Shown here: piece after piece, positions 22,964 through 33,500 of the stretch | Numbering within the stretch: the first letter of the stretch is position 1 | How the letters are laid out: each line of letters starts with the position of its first letter | DNA from: Podospora comata | Taxonomy: Eukaryota; Ascomycota; Sordariomycetes; Sordariales; Podosporaceae | Length of the DNA stretch: 64,000 nt | Assembly (NCBI GenBank): GCA_017354895.1 | Contig: CP071494.1 | Span: 3,658,001 to 3,722,000 of the forward strand | Reading direction: 5' to 3' | The notes under the pieces: model-generated | What the model was told of the DNA's origin: nothing | The model's database searches: none | Seen by the model: only the letters and a program-made list of their open reading frames with translations | Program-made: the position numbers and the translations under genes

Positions 22964-24445
22964 TTACTCTTCCACTTTGATGTGTTGTTCCTCCACATGT
23001 TGTTCTGGTAGTGGCTCTGGTACTGGTTGTGCTGGTGGTTCTGGCTGTTTCTCAGGCATTTGCGGTTGTGGTGCGTCCTTGACAACCTGCCACCGATATG
23101 CAACCGCCCACCTCCCCAGCCCACCCTCTAGTTCAACGTCCCAAGCAGGCGGCACAACGGCCACCACCGTCCCAACAGCTAGACGCTCCTGTCCGTTTCT
23201 TTTATCCGTACTGCGCCGATCTAGACCATGATCAACTCTTTCCAAGGAGCCTATCCTCCCATCACCAGCCAAAACAGCTTGCATACCAGGTGTTCCTACT
23301 CGCGCGTTGGGTAAAGCCGCACTGATGAGACTTAACCCCTCCCCTCCTCTCTTTACATCCTCCACAGTTAGTTGGACTGCCCCTGGTGGTAATGGTTGTG
23401 GCGCGTCGGCCTCTTGTTTGACAGGGGTGTCTGTATAGTCTGATGTTTTTTTCACCTCAATAAGCCAATTTTGGAGTTCAGCCGCCAATCCATTGGTGAG
23501 ATACTGGCCCTGCCCCCGACGATTGCGGCCCCGGCGAGGTTTGGGTGGAGAAAAGAGATCAGGATTTATGTTCTGGATGGAAAACTTCTTCGAGTCGGAA
23601 ATAGGCGAGGTCGATGTTGGTGGTGATGGGGGGGGTTGCAAAAAGCGAGGTGGTGGGTAAAAGATTTCTTTCCTTGCAGGTCTGGTGTCTTTGTCTGGCG
23701 GTGGTTTAGCTTCTGAGTCGGACTCGCTGTCGGATTTTATGTTCAGAGGGGAAGAGTGAGGTATTGGGGGTTCGTCATCATCGTCATCAGAATAGATGGT
23801 GATGATGTGGTCGATTTCTGGGTCATCGTTTGGGGGAAGCTCATTGTCTGAGTCCGAGTCGATCGGAAAGGCAGAGCTTGGAATCCATTCTTCCTTTGGT
23901 TCGAGGTCGGGCTCTGATGTGGCAATGGATATTCTTCTCCTTTTTGGTAAGGGGCCGGGGTCAACCTCCTCGTCATTGTCCCCTGGCTCTGGGAGAGAAG
24001 ACTGTGGGACAAGAGACGAGTCTATGTCGATTGTTTCTGGTAAGTTGTCTCGGACAGCAGTTGTTCTTGATCGTGACGGCTCCTCTTCATCATGTCGACT
24101 ACGCTCCTGATCTTGAACGGGAGAACTATCTTCTATAAGAAGTTCTTGTGTAGCGCGAGCTCTCGATGCCTTGGCCTTGAGAGCCAACGCAGGAGTTGAG
24201 TAGGGCGCGGCATGGTTGAGATGCGAGAGCGGTTTTGTGGTAGACGAAAATTTTGGAGTGCCGTAGAATCTATAAGGTGCAGCCGAGCTTGACTGGTTTG
24301 GTGTTTGGCCGTGAGGTTGATGTGTGCCTGGTCGTTTTGAGAGCAGGAACCGAGAGGGTGCGGGTGTCTGATTGGTGTTAGTGGTCATCTCATCTGCGAT
24401 TGAAAGAGAACCTACTGCTGGCGATGGACCCATCTGATGAATCAA
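22964..24445 (-). CDS. Conserved-looking nuclear-type protein, function unknown (acidic, SUMO-related motifs)
   Basis: A single-exon frame of 493 residues; I do not recognise a named family. Residues 1-180 are Ser/Pro/Thr-rich and basic to acidic, with PKRRRIS, a likely nuclear localisation signal, near 170. An acidic centre (about 190-260) contains HIITIYSDDDDDE, a hydrophobic IITI core followed by acids, the form of a SUMO-interacting motif. Near 310, KPRRGRNRRGQGQ is a basic patch, followed by GLAAELQNWLIEVK, probably a helix. The last ordered part (about 375-460) has a Gly/Val-rich beta pattern (GTVVAVVPPAWDVEL, RWAVAYRWQVV). Two psi-K-x-E sites, VKQE and the C-terminal IKVE, fit SUMO consensus. 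A chromatin or SUMO-linked role is a guess. Coding status is supported by length and regular codon choice. It is divergent from the gene at 24971. Confidence 0.75.
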   Translation of the reverse strand: MIHQMGPSPAVGSLSIADEMTTNTNQTPAPSRFLLSKRPGTHQPHGQTPNQSSSAAPYRFYGTPKFSSTTKPLSHLNHAAPYSTPALALKAKASRARATQELLIEDSSPVQDQERSRHDEEEPSRSRTTAVRDNLPETIDIDSSLVPQSSLPEPGDNDEEVDPGPLPKRRRISIATSEPDLEPKEEWIPSSAFPIDSDSDNELPPNDDPEIDHIITIYSDDDDDEPPIPHSSPLNIKSDSESDSEAKPPPDKDTRPARKEIFYPPPRFLQPPPSPPTSTSPISDSKKFSIQNINPDLFSPPKPRRGRNRRGQGQYLTNGLAAELQNWLIEVKKTSDYTDTPVKQEADAPQPLPPGAVQLTVEDVKRGGEGLSLISAALPNARVGTPGMQAVLAGDGRIGSLERVDHGLDRRSTDKRNGQERLAVGTVVAVVPPAWDVELEGGLGRWAVAYRWQVVKDAPQPQMPEKQPEPPAQPVPEPLPEQHVEEQHIKVEE

Positions 24446-24970
24446 TACAGGATGAGCAAATCAGTCACGGGTGTACTTATTATATGGTTCCTGAACAGAT
24501 CAAAATCATTCATCATTAAGGTTGTATATCTGGACAACTGTAACAGGCAGCACCCAGTGTCCGAGTTGATGAGTGAGCGGCCAACAGCGGTGATCCAGCC
24601 TTCCCCTAACCCTGCGCGTCGTCAGCATTGGGAACTGGCTACGGTGGGCACAACGCCAACCAGTTTGGTAACTTTTGTTTCCACTCTTGGCCCAAGCTCC
24701 CAACCCAATTTGAAAAGGCACTTTAACAACAAGCCTGACCCCACTCCGCGTCATGTTAGCGCGCCGCGTCCAGGGCGTCGCGTAAACTCTGCAGGCTTGC
24801 CTTCAGCTGCCTGGTCTCCCCCACCAACTCATTCTTTGTCCACAGCATCCGCCAACAGACCACCGCCAAAATCGACCATATTTGCCACTTCACCGTATAC
24901 CCAAGGAAGACTCCTTCAGCTGGATGCAAGATAGAACGCTTCTACCAAAAAAAAGACAACACCAGGCGCC
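24446..24970. promoter_or_regulatory. Divergent promoter region
   Basis: The 525 bp between the start codons of the 493-residue protein gene (minus) and the 274-residue protein gene (plus) should contain both promoters. An A-rich stretch precedes the plus-strand start. No specific element is recognised. Confidence 0.45.
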
Positions 24971-25855
24971 ATGTTCGCTATGGCTGACCCAGCCGTGAAC
25001 AGCGGTTTCCAAAGTTTTGGCGGTAACAATCAGCACAGCAGTTTCGTCTTTTCAAGTCCACACAAGCCAGCCAAATCATCACCTCTCTCTTATGCCCCCA
25101 TGAGGATACCTTCACCGACATTGCCATCAGACGATGCCCCTGACATGATGCTTTCGTCCCCTCTTGGTCCCTCGTCAGATTCATCTCATCTTCGCATGAG
25201 CCAGTCCTCGCCAATACGGTCCTCATTTGACAATAATGAGAGCTCCGGACCACAACCAAAGTTCAGATTTGCCAATCGGAACCCAGCAAAGAACAGCAAT
25301 CCTCTAGTCAAAAAGCGGAACGATGTACAAGACTCGAGACGAAGACTCTTTCTCAACAATGTACGGCAGAGGCAGGAGGACAAAAAGTTTCAGCGACGGG
25401 GTGGACAGGATGAGGTTCGTTATTTGCCTTCCACCTGTACTTTTCTCTTCTCCCAACTAACAGCCCCTGGACAGATTGCCAGATTAGAGTTCAACCGTCT
25501 CCAGAACGAACGCCTCGCCTATCTTGACCGAGAACGAGCCAAAAACCCTTATGCACTCTGGGAACAAGAGCTTGAGGACGAGCATCGCAGCTTGCAGTCA
25601 CAGCAACGGCAAATGCAACAACAAAATCCTGACGAAATGATGCTGGATGCTTTGGAAGAGGCTGAGATGGCCGAGATTGCCCAAGCAGAGGCGTTGCTTC
25701 ACCAGGACAACAACTCCTCGAGACATATCAATCAGGATGACTCTTTCGATGATGACGAGGATTGGGATGAGTTGTTCATGGAAGCGATCCAGACTTCACA
25801 GCAACACCATATTCAAGGACAACAATCGGGCGGGCAAGATGTGGAGATGTCTTGA
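24971..25855 (+). CDS. Unknown protein with conserved basic core and acidic tail
   Basis: Two exons (24971-25414 and 25475-25855) give 274 residues. I do not recognise the family. The N-terminal 110 residues are Ser/Pro-rich with repeated SSP and SPLG motifs, probably disordered and phosphorylated. A basic helical core follows, SRRRLFLNNVRQRQEDKK then RRGGQDE joined to IARLEFNRLQNER, continuing to NPYALWEQELEDE; its charge pattern suggests a protein- or nucleic-acid-binding helix. The C-terminus is Gln-rich, then acidic with DDDEDWDELFMEAIQ. The 60-bp intron has a donor GTTCGT, a branch site ACTAAC and an acceptor ACAG; it is a multiple of three and stop-free, so an unspliced message would add 20 residues in frame. 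A Met three codons in (24980) is an alternative start. Confidence 0.75.
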   Translation: MFAMADPAVNSGFQSFGGNNQHSSFVFSSPHKPAKSSPLSYAPMRIPSPTLPSDDAPDMMLSSPLGPSSDSSHLRMSQSSPIRSSFDNNESSGPQPKFRFANRNPAKNSNPLVKKRNDVQDSRRRLFLNNVRQRQEDKKFQRRGGQDEVRYLPSTCTFLFSQLTAPGQIARLEFNRLQNERLAYLDRERAKNPYALWEQELEDEHRSLQSQQRQMQQQNPDEMMLDALEEAEMAEIAQAEALLHQDNNSSRHINQDDSFDDDEDWDELFMEAIQTSQQHHIQGQQSGGQDVEMS

Positions 25856-26411
25856 TTATGATACTTCACGTTGTCTTGAGTTGACGAATTACACATGGCA
25901 CTGTACATTGGAAGGCATATATGCCCCGTTGTAAGAGATGGATATACCCAGCAGAGAAACGGGTTACTGAGAGTGGAACAACATATCGATGGTTTACATG
26001 TTTGGGCGCATGGCATACTGGACATCAAGGAGTTATTGGAGTCTGGAAATTACTTTCATGCATTGAGAAGCGGCGTCGGCTTGCAGGTACGCTGACTTAA
26101 TTGTATTATAATAGAATAATGCTGTAATAAAAAGAAGTATGAAAGAATGGTTTTACACGACGACTGTACTCCGTACAAGTGTTCAAAATATGGTCCGTGC
26201 ACTGTGATTGCGTTCGAACCCGGCGAATAGCGTGGTTCAAAATTTGGGGAACCGGGAACCGGGACCCGGCCGAACAGTTGAGGGGCACTGGGCCGCTCCG
26301 GAGTTGTCACATGCCAATGAGCCGAGAGTGCCTTACGTCTTGAGATAACTTACTTCACCTCGACTACATAGGGGAAGTACCTATCACAAGGCGCGGCGCA
26401 GGTACCTTGCG

Positions 26412-26418
26412 TATAAAA
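26412..26418 (+). promoter_or_regulatory. TATA box just upstream of PEX19
   Basis: TATAAAA lies only 29 bp before the PEX19 ATG at 26441. A start site 25-40 bp downstream would leave almost no 5' UTR, which is odd; the box may be fortuitous. Confidence 0.4.
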
Positions 26419-26440
26419 GCAGGCCAACTGTTTGGGAAAT

Positions 26441-26480
26441 ATGTCGGAACAGCAAACCAACAGTGCTGCGGCACCTGCCG

Positions 26481-26514
<34 letters not shown>

Positions 26515-27697
26515 CAAGCCAGATGCGACTCTCCCCACCACAACCACTACTCCGGCCGCTACTATCACCACCCCAGCTGTTCAAGATGGGAAGAAAGCGG
26601 TAACAGTTGAAGATGTCGTCGACGACGACGACGTCCCCGACCCGGATGAAGACGACCTGGATGATCTGGACGGTAAGCTTCATTTACCCCTCACTTCTTC
26701 TCACTCCAACCCCGTTCACTAATACCCTCGTCAGACATGCTCGAGGAATTCAACGCCGTCAAACTTGGACCCCCCTCCAAGCCCCCAGCAGCTGCCCCAA
26801 CCCTAGGCCCAGAACGCCCCCCGGCCAGTGGTGACGGTGATGACCTCCCCCTAGACGAAGATGAATTCGCCCGCCAGCTCCAAGCAGGCATGGCCGACCT
26901 TCTAGGTGAAATCGAGTCCTCCCCCGAGATGCAAGCCCAGTTCGAGTCCATCTTCAAGGAGCTCGGCGCCGCTGCCTCCGCCGCTGCCTCCCCAGATCCC
27001 AAATCCCCCTCAGCAGGAGCTGCTGCTGCTGCTGCCCCAACTCCCCCCGTTGTCCCCCCCCCTAGTATCCGCCCCCCATCTAGCAGCGGCAGCGGTGCCG
27101 GCGGTGCTGAAGCCTCCTTTCAAGAAACCATCCGCCGCACCATGGAACGGATGCAAACTTCGGGGGAGCAAGCTACTGCTGCTGCCGCCGCGGAGGGATC
27201 AGACGACTTCCTTGCGGAGCTCCTCAAGCAAATGCAGGCTGGCGGTGGCGGGCTGGGTGATCTCGGTGGGGAGGGGAGTGAAGAGGAGTTTTCCAAGATG
27301 CTCCTAGGTATGATGGAGCAGCTCACCAACAAGGAGATTCTCTACGAGCCGATGAAGGAGCTGCACGACAAGTTCCCCGAATGGCTGGAGAAGAATCGCG
27401 ACAAGACGTCGGCCGAAGATCTCAAACGATATGAGGAGCAGCAGGGGCTTGTGGCGGAGATTGTGGGCAAGTTTGAGGAGGCGGGGTACAGTGATGAGAA
27501 GCCGGCGGATAGGGAGTATATTGTTGATCGGATGCAAAAGGTACGTCTTCATCTAGTTGCATCCTGTACGAGGTATGATGCTGACCAAAGGGGAATAGAT
27601 GCAAGCAAGTGGTCAGCCGCCAGCGGATTTGGTGGGGGATATGCCCTCTACGCAAGACGCGCTCGCCATGCCTGATGAGGGGTGTGCTCCTCAGTAG
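26441..27697 (+). CDS. PEX19: Peroxin-19, peroxisomal membrane protein receptor
   Basis: Three exons (26441-26672, 26735-27540, 27599-27697) encode 378 residues. Pex19 is the cytosolic chaperone and import receptor for peroxisomal membrane proteins and docks on Pex3. A poly-Ala stretch (16-24) and an acidic region precede LDDLDDMLEEFN, the usual N-terminal Pex3-binding zone. The C-terminal cargo-binding domain is recognisable from FSKMLLGMMEQLTNKEILYEPMKELHDKFPEWLE through YEEQQGLVAEIVGKFEE. The last exon ends EGCAPQ, so a CaaX box (Cys-Ala-Pro-Gln) for farnesylation is present, as in other Pex19 proteins. A second splice after RMQK yields MQASGQPPADLVGDMP, the conserved tail. Length is close to other fungal Pex19. 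Confidence 0.95.
26486..26512 (+). repeat. (GCT)9 coding microsatellite, poly-Ala in PEX19
   Basis: Nine perfect GCT codons encode alanines 16-24 of Pex19. The pure triplet run suggests recent slippage; nearby alanines use mixed codons. Variation would keep frame. Confidence 0.9.
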
Positions 27698-28485
27698 AGG
27701 TTGGGAAACGATACTATCATAGATGGTTGATTTTCAGTTTGTCATGTTCGACCAATTGAAGAGAGCGAGATTTGTTGTCTTTAGAGCTGTTGAGCTTGTT
27801 AGATATCTAGCGCTGGGCACACATGTTTGTTTTAGTTCATCACCGAAACCCACGGGTTGTACACAAAGTATATAACAGAACAGCATTATGATTCGCAAAG
27901 CTCCCCCATCCTGAACGCTGAAGTGCATCAGTCCTCCAGACCCATTCCACTGAGGCATTCCATGGCAAGCACAAACAAAAGGTCTTGCTCTAAACTCAGG
28001 GATATAGGTAGGCTGACAGGCAATATTATGACTAAACACTCAAAAGCATTTTCTTTATTGGAGTATGACTTCATTACCTATTATTCGACATCACCACACC
28101 ACACATTCTACAATCAAAGCGCAGCAACAAATATTTTGATCCGGTATATTTCCCAGTAGCTAGGCTTATCACAGCTGTGTTGTTTGGTATCAAAGACTCT
28201 TGAAAAAGGAAAATCCTGTCCCTGTCCCATATCCACCCCTGACACCCACACTCCCTTTCCTTCCCTTACTCATAACATTACCCAGAGATATCCTTCATAC
28301 CTTCAATGGGGGGGTATATCATCAAATGCTTCCCCATCGAAATCATACACACAAGGTGGTATCCCATCACAATCAATAAAATCATTAACCAGTATATATA
28401 CCCATACTAACGGACATATGCTGCGGCCCCGTGGTAAAACGCAGGCCAAAAAATAAAGAACAAGAACATTAAGACTTGTCTTTAT
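27698..28485. other. Convergent 3' region between PEX19 and PTR2
   Basis: The 788 bp between two gene ends is AT-rich relative to its neighbours and holds no protein-like frame. It probably contains both 3' UTRs. Confidence 0.5.
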
Positions 28486-30410
28486 TTAAGCAACAGAGTC
28501 CTTCTTCTCATAAGCCTGGGGCTCGGAAGAATTGCCGCCAACATCTCCCTTAGGAAGCATGTTGAGCTCATCTTCTTGGGCATCGAGGCCACGGAATTGG
28601 AGCCAGAAGCAGAGACCACCGATGGCGGCGGCAATGGCAACGACTCCATAGTTCCAGACGAGAAGCGGGTCGCCAGCAAGGGGCACCAGCGCGAAGCCGA
28701 TGGCAGACGAGATGGCGTTCATGAACAGACAGACAGACTGAACCATGGAGCGCATGTTTGCGGGAGCCTTGGAATGGGCATATTCCAAGCTGGTAATGGA
28801 GGCCAGAATCTCGGAGAAGGCGATGAGAACGTAAGAGCCGGTCTGGGCCCAGACGCTGATCTCGACATTGGGGCACTTAATTGTCTTGCCGTCAGAGCCA
28901 AGCAACTCGGCACCGTCAGGACCAAGCATATTGCCGCTGGCATGGTTACCGCACTCGCTCTTCTGGTAGAGATAGTACTGAAGAACGCAGGCCCAGATCA
29001 TGGCGCTGGCAGCAACGAAGTAACCGGCAGCGATACGCTTGATGGGGGTGAAGTTGATGCGGAGCTTGCGAAGGGCGGGGAACACAAGGGTATCCATAAG
29101 GGGGATCATGATGATCAGAGCGAAGGGGTTCAAGTTGGTCAAGACGTCGTTGGGGACACCGCCGAGCTTCATGGTGGCAGCTTGCGAAATCAAGTTATTG
29201 TTAATCTGATTGTAGCAGAGCCAGAAGAGTGGGTACCACATGAACACAGCGCAGGCATTGAAGCCACGGCGAACCTCATCAACCCCTGATTTATGTTAGC
29301 TATGGTTCGAAGCAAAAGGTTGAGATTGCGACAAAACTTACAGGCGTCGTTGAAGTCCATCCACTTGGGCTTGTTCTGAATCTTGGAGGGCTTGACGTTC
29401 TCCCAGAAGGTACCGTCGTGGAGGTTCTTGTAGGTCTTGACGGGGTTGAGGGACCAGCGGCCCTTGTTGGCGAGGGCGAAGATCTTGAAGGCGCGGCCGA
29501 GAACTGAGCCAGCGGGCGGGACACGCTTGTAGCGTCTGCGACCCCAGAGCATAACCAGGGGGCAGAAGCACAACATGATGGTGGGGAGAGTGTAAGAGAG
29601 CCAGAAGCCGACATAGTGCTCGCAGTAGACCATGCTGAGCTGACCAGCGAGAGCACCGAGGTTGATGAAGAGGTAGAAGTAGTGGTAGACACGGGAAGCG
29701 GTGGCCGCAGGGTCGACGATGACGCGCTCACCAGTCGGCAGGGTGCGAATCACCATTCTCTCGAGATCAAGCTGCTCAACAATCAAGGGGTTGACGTTGG
29801 GCTTGAAACCACCGGTACCGACACCCATAGTGATGATGCCGAGAGTGAAGGCAGCGAGCGCACCATTGGGGTTCTTGATGACAGGGGGAAGACCGGAGAT
29901 GATGAGAAGGATGTGACCGATGATATCGATACCGAGGGCGGCACCGATGGTTCTGTAACGACCGAGCCAGCTGTCGGCAACGTAGGCACCGAACAGAGGC
30001 ATGGTGTACTGCCAGAAAGCATTGAAGGTAGTCAACGAAAACGAGGTTCTCTGACCCAAGCCGAGGGCACCGGCTTGGCCATTCTCGATGTCGTAGCTAG
30101 CACCTGTGGTGGAGTTGTCTGGCAGCTTCTGCTGAATGAAGTTGGTGAAGACGGCAGTGGTACCGTAGTAGGAGAAACGCTCGCACAACTCGACGAAGGC
30201 GATGGTGTAGATGCTCCAGGGAATCTTGTCGGGGATGCGGCGGAGGGTGTGAAGCTCCTCGTCGGTGGGAGATCTGCCATCGGCGCTGACACCGAGGTCG
30301 TCGTCCTCGACTGTGCTGCTGAGGACGGGGGCCAAGCCGGCCGCCTCCTTGTCCTTCACGATGGCCTTGACATCGTCGCTCACGGCGATGCTCGTGGGGT
30401 CGGACGCCAT
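28486..30410 (-). CDS. PTR2: PTR2-type proton-coupled di/tripeptide transporter
   Basis: Two exons (30410-29342 and 29285-28486) encode 622 residues of the POT/PTR family, plasma-membrane symporters importing di- and tripeptides with protons. An acidic N-terminal tail (about 1-65) precedes IPWSIYTIAFVELCERFSYYG, the first helix with the ExxERFxYYG motif used in proton coupling. The PTR2 signature is in the stretch YHYFYLFINLGALAGQ. The hydrophobic pattern fits twelve membrane helices; an extracellular loop after helix 9 has Cys-containing NHASGNML and IKCPNVEIS. The splice joins FNDA to WVDEVRRGFNACAVF. It ends in a short acidic tail. The minus-strand promoter has a TATA-like element near 30570. 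Known fungal PTR2 genes respond to nitrogen and amino acids; nothing here proves that. Confidence 0.95.
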
Positions 30411-30566
30411 GGTGGGCTGTGTGGGAAGCTCTCTCTGAATGGAACACTCAGGTGTTGCCTTGTCTCGTCTTTGGAGAGCGGCCGTAAGGTCGCCGGGTGC
30501 CAGGTGGATGGAGAGAGAGAGACTTGAGCCTGCCGTGTCTGAGAAGCGAAGCAGCAGGACGGCAGG

Positions 30567-30575
30567 TATTATATA
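30567..30575 (-). promoter_or_regulatory. TATA-like element of PTR2
   Basis: TATATAATA on the minus strand, about 155 bp upstream of the PTR2 ATG at 30410. The position fits a leader of about 120 nt. Identified by sequence alone. Confidence 0.4.
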
Positions 30576-33500
30576 CGACCCCGCGAGACATATTTTTCAC
30601 CTTAAACAACCAGTAGTGTGGCAAGCGAGCACCGCATGGGGTGCAACTGCACCTGCCCTCCCTGCTGCCCTAGCTTCCATGGGTACAATCTGGGGCAGGA
30701 GCGACCCGAGGGCTCGAGTGATGGTCGAGTCTCGGCTCTTTCTCTGCATCGTATAGTATTCCCGCTCCCGGAGGTACCAACGGAAGGAACAACGGACCAT
30801 GCACAGGGAAGGAATGCCCACCTCTGGAAAGTGCTCTGTCTTGGGATGGCTTGCCACCTTCCAAGATTGATCAAGAGCGCCAAGAGATAGATGAACAACG
30901 GGTTGCCTGCCGTTTTCCCCTCCAGTCAACCACAACCCGCCCCCTCTTTCGACGAAACGGCAACATGCTACTGGCGATCCCTGGCCTGATATAAGAGGGG
31001 TGGCATGTACACGAGGGTAATTGACCCAATTGATCGAATCTAGATGCTGTTTCCGTCGAGCTCTGGTTTCCCCCCACGCATTAGGTACACATTGTGCCAG
31101 TCTGGTATGTACTTATTTGTTTTACTTTGTCGACGTCTCAGCACAAGTGCCGACATGCCGAGAAACGCCATGCCATTCATGTTTGGGCGAAGCTTTCTCC
31201 CGCGCGCCTCTGCCGCTTGGCTGCGCGCCGCTGAGCGACACGGCGCAAAGACAAGTCGGCACAAGCTCCCGCAGGCGCCTTGGACCGTCTTGGGGGACTG
31301 GGGGATGTTGACCAGGGGTCGGGCTTTTGGTGTGAGAGGAACTTCCTAGATCGTCTATGCCCAGCCTCTTGGCACCAATGCCCACGCCGGATCGTGTGGG
31401 GACCCACCCGGTGCCTGTCAGCGAAAAATCAACGACATGAGCACCGAGGTGTGGCAACCCTGGAGGGGAACCGGCCGACGACGACCTGATTGCCCCACGG
31501 AGAGCCCGCGGGCCGGACCAGACACCGTTATTTGACAAGTTTGAATACTGGAGGATTTAGAGCTCATCCTCACCATCACAAGCGCCGGAGCATCATCACG
31601 GGAGCCTGCTATTGGGTCCGGGAATAGCGATGGCGAGAGGGGTCCCCATACAGCTATATGGGCTGATGGAAAGATCGTCGATGGGGTAGCAGTATACAGC
31701 CAAGTACTCCAGTGTCTGAAGTCCTTGGGCGGACGGGACAACGGTTTGCCATGTGATGTCTGTCCTCTCTCATGGGACGAACGTTTCGACACTAGCTTCG
31801 AGAACTTTTGCCTCTCATTGTTGATTGGAGCATCAAAAGACCCGAACGTTAGGATGACGGTTCTGCCAATGCGGCTCTGGAAGCTTATTTGTGCATTCGC
31901 AGTTATCTCTGGGATTGCGCCATCTGCTCCCTTCCCACGACGATAACCAGTCAGTTCGAGCGAGATAATACGGCCATGGTGTCCCGTGGAGGCTCGGCGC
32001 CGGGTATGTTTGCTTTTCGGTGTGCGCCGTCGCATCCAGGATTCCTAGGCCATTAGTTTTCCTCCTTCCTAAAGCGTGCTTCAACAACGACACACAGAAA
32101 CCACCTCGGTCCACCACTGAAAAATCACGAAGAAAAGAGCATTCCAACCGTTGTCCAATGAAATGCTCACATTTCTCCAACAGCGAGGTATTTCTCGGTA
32201 TTTTTGTATGGTTTAGTCCAATAGCTTCACCTGCTCGCCGTTCACCGACGAGAGCAGGAGCCACGGAGCATACCTAGTAGTTGGGTGGAACGAGTACTGC
32301 GGAACCTGAAAAGTATGAGACAGGACCTCATGGTCAGGGCTGCTTGGCACAGATGGTCTAGGTATGTAACGGATGTCAGATGCGGGTGCTGTTGTTATCA
32401 AAAGCGAGAATGCTACGCTGATGCATCTCTGCCTCTATCTTGCGCTCATGGTGCTGCCATACAGTCGTTATCTTTTGGGGTAGCTGTTGCTCGTTGCGAG
32501 GGTGTGGTAGCGAGAGGGATCGGCTGATACATTGGCAATTACCTCGTCTTGTATGGCTGCCTTCTTCTTTCAGCGGCCGTATAATCGAAGCGTCGGTCAC
32601 GCAAACAGCATGCGAGTGGTGGTGAGAATGCAACGGCTGAAGTGGTAGGGGGGAGCGGAAAAAAGGCGGGTTGTTACAGTCCAAGTCACCTTCCGCAATA
32701 GGAAGTGCGTTTTAGTCACGGTCGATGCTCCTTCGCGACAGCACAGCTGCCAACGGAATAATGGCCTGAGGATGACAATCCTCCCGATGCTAAAACGTAA
32801 AGCTCGCAAAACTATGATTTTTGCGAGTCTCACCTGGGCTTCGATGTCTGCGCCGTGGGACCTACTTTATCTACTCTCGGACATGATACCGAGAAGGATG
32901 TATTTTTCGGATTGTGGGGGTTCTGGCAGTGACGTCAGACCTCCAACACAGCTCCGAATGCTTCGAGGGTTAGGGTCTATATCGACCCAACATCTGAATT
33001 GCATGATCAACAAGTCGGCCCTTTGCAACAGTCACATGCGGTGGATCGAGCCAACGACATTCTTCATCGGTCTGCCACTTCCTACCTTCTCTTCCTAGAT
33101 ATCGCTGCGTTGTTGATGGCAATGCTGTGGCTTTAAATTCTCGGTTTTTTGCAACAGCTTGCCCTTTCAGGTCCTTGCGCATCAAGCTGTCAGCAGGACC
33201 TCCAACATGCAAGTTCGGTGGCCCGTCCACTTTGGGCTTGCATCAGACTTATATGCCAAGATGCTTGGAAATAGAACACAAAGCAGCGTCGGCGTTCGGC
33301 AGTTGTGCTTTCTTGAGCCGAAGTTCAGGGTTTTCATGGTGGATAAGGTAGGTCTTCTTACCTCGGTGAGCAGAGAGGTGTGGTTAGATGTCACGAGCTC
33401 GCGCTATTGGGCTAACAGTAGAAGGCTTTTGCTAATCAGCAAAATATGATAGCATGGCATCACTTATTCCTTCTTTTCACCCAGAACGGCAACAGACCAC

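Noticed and set aside
26200-26240. GTTCGAACCC, similar to a tRNA B box
   Set aside because: No T-stem pairing, no acceptor or anticodon stem and no A box upstream at the right distance.
29616-30527. Plus-strand frame (303 codons) opposite PTR2
   Set aside because: Acidic, Gly/Asp-rich shadow of the transporter exon; no domain, no introns and no independent start context.
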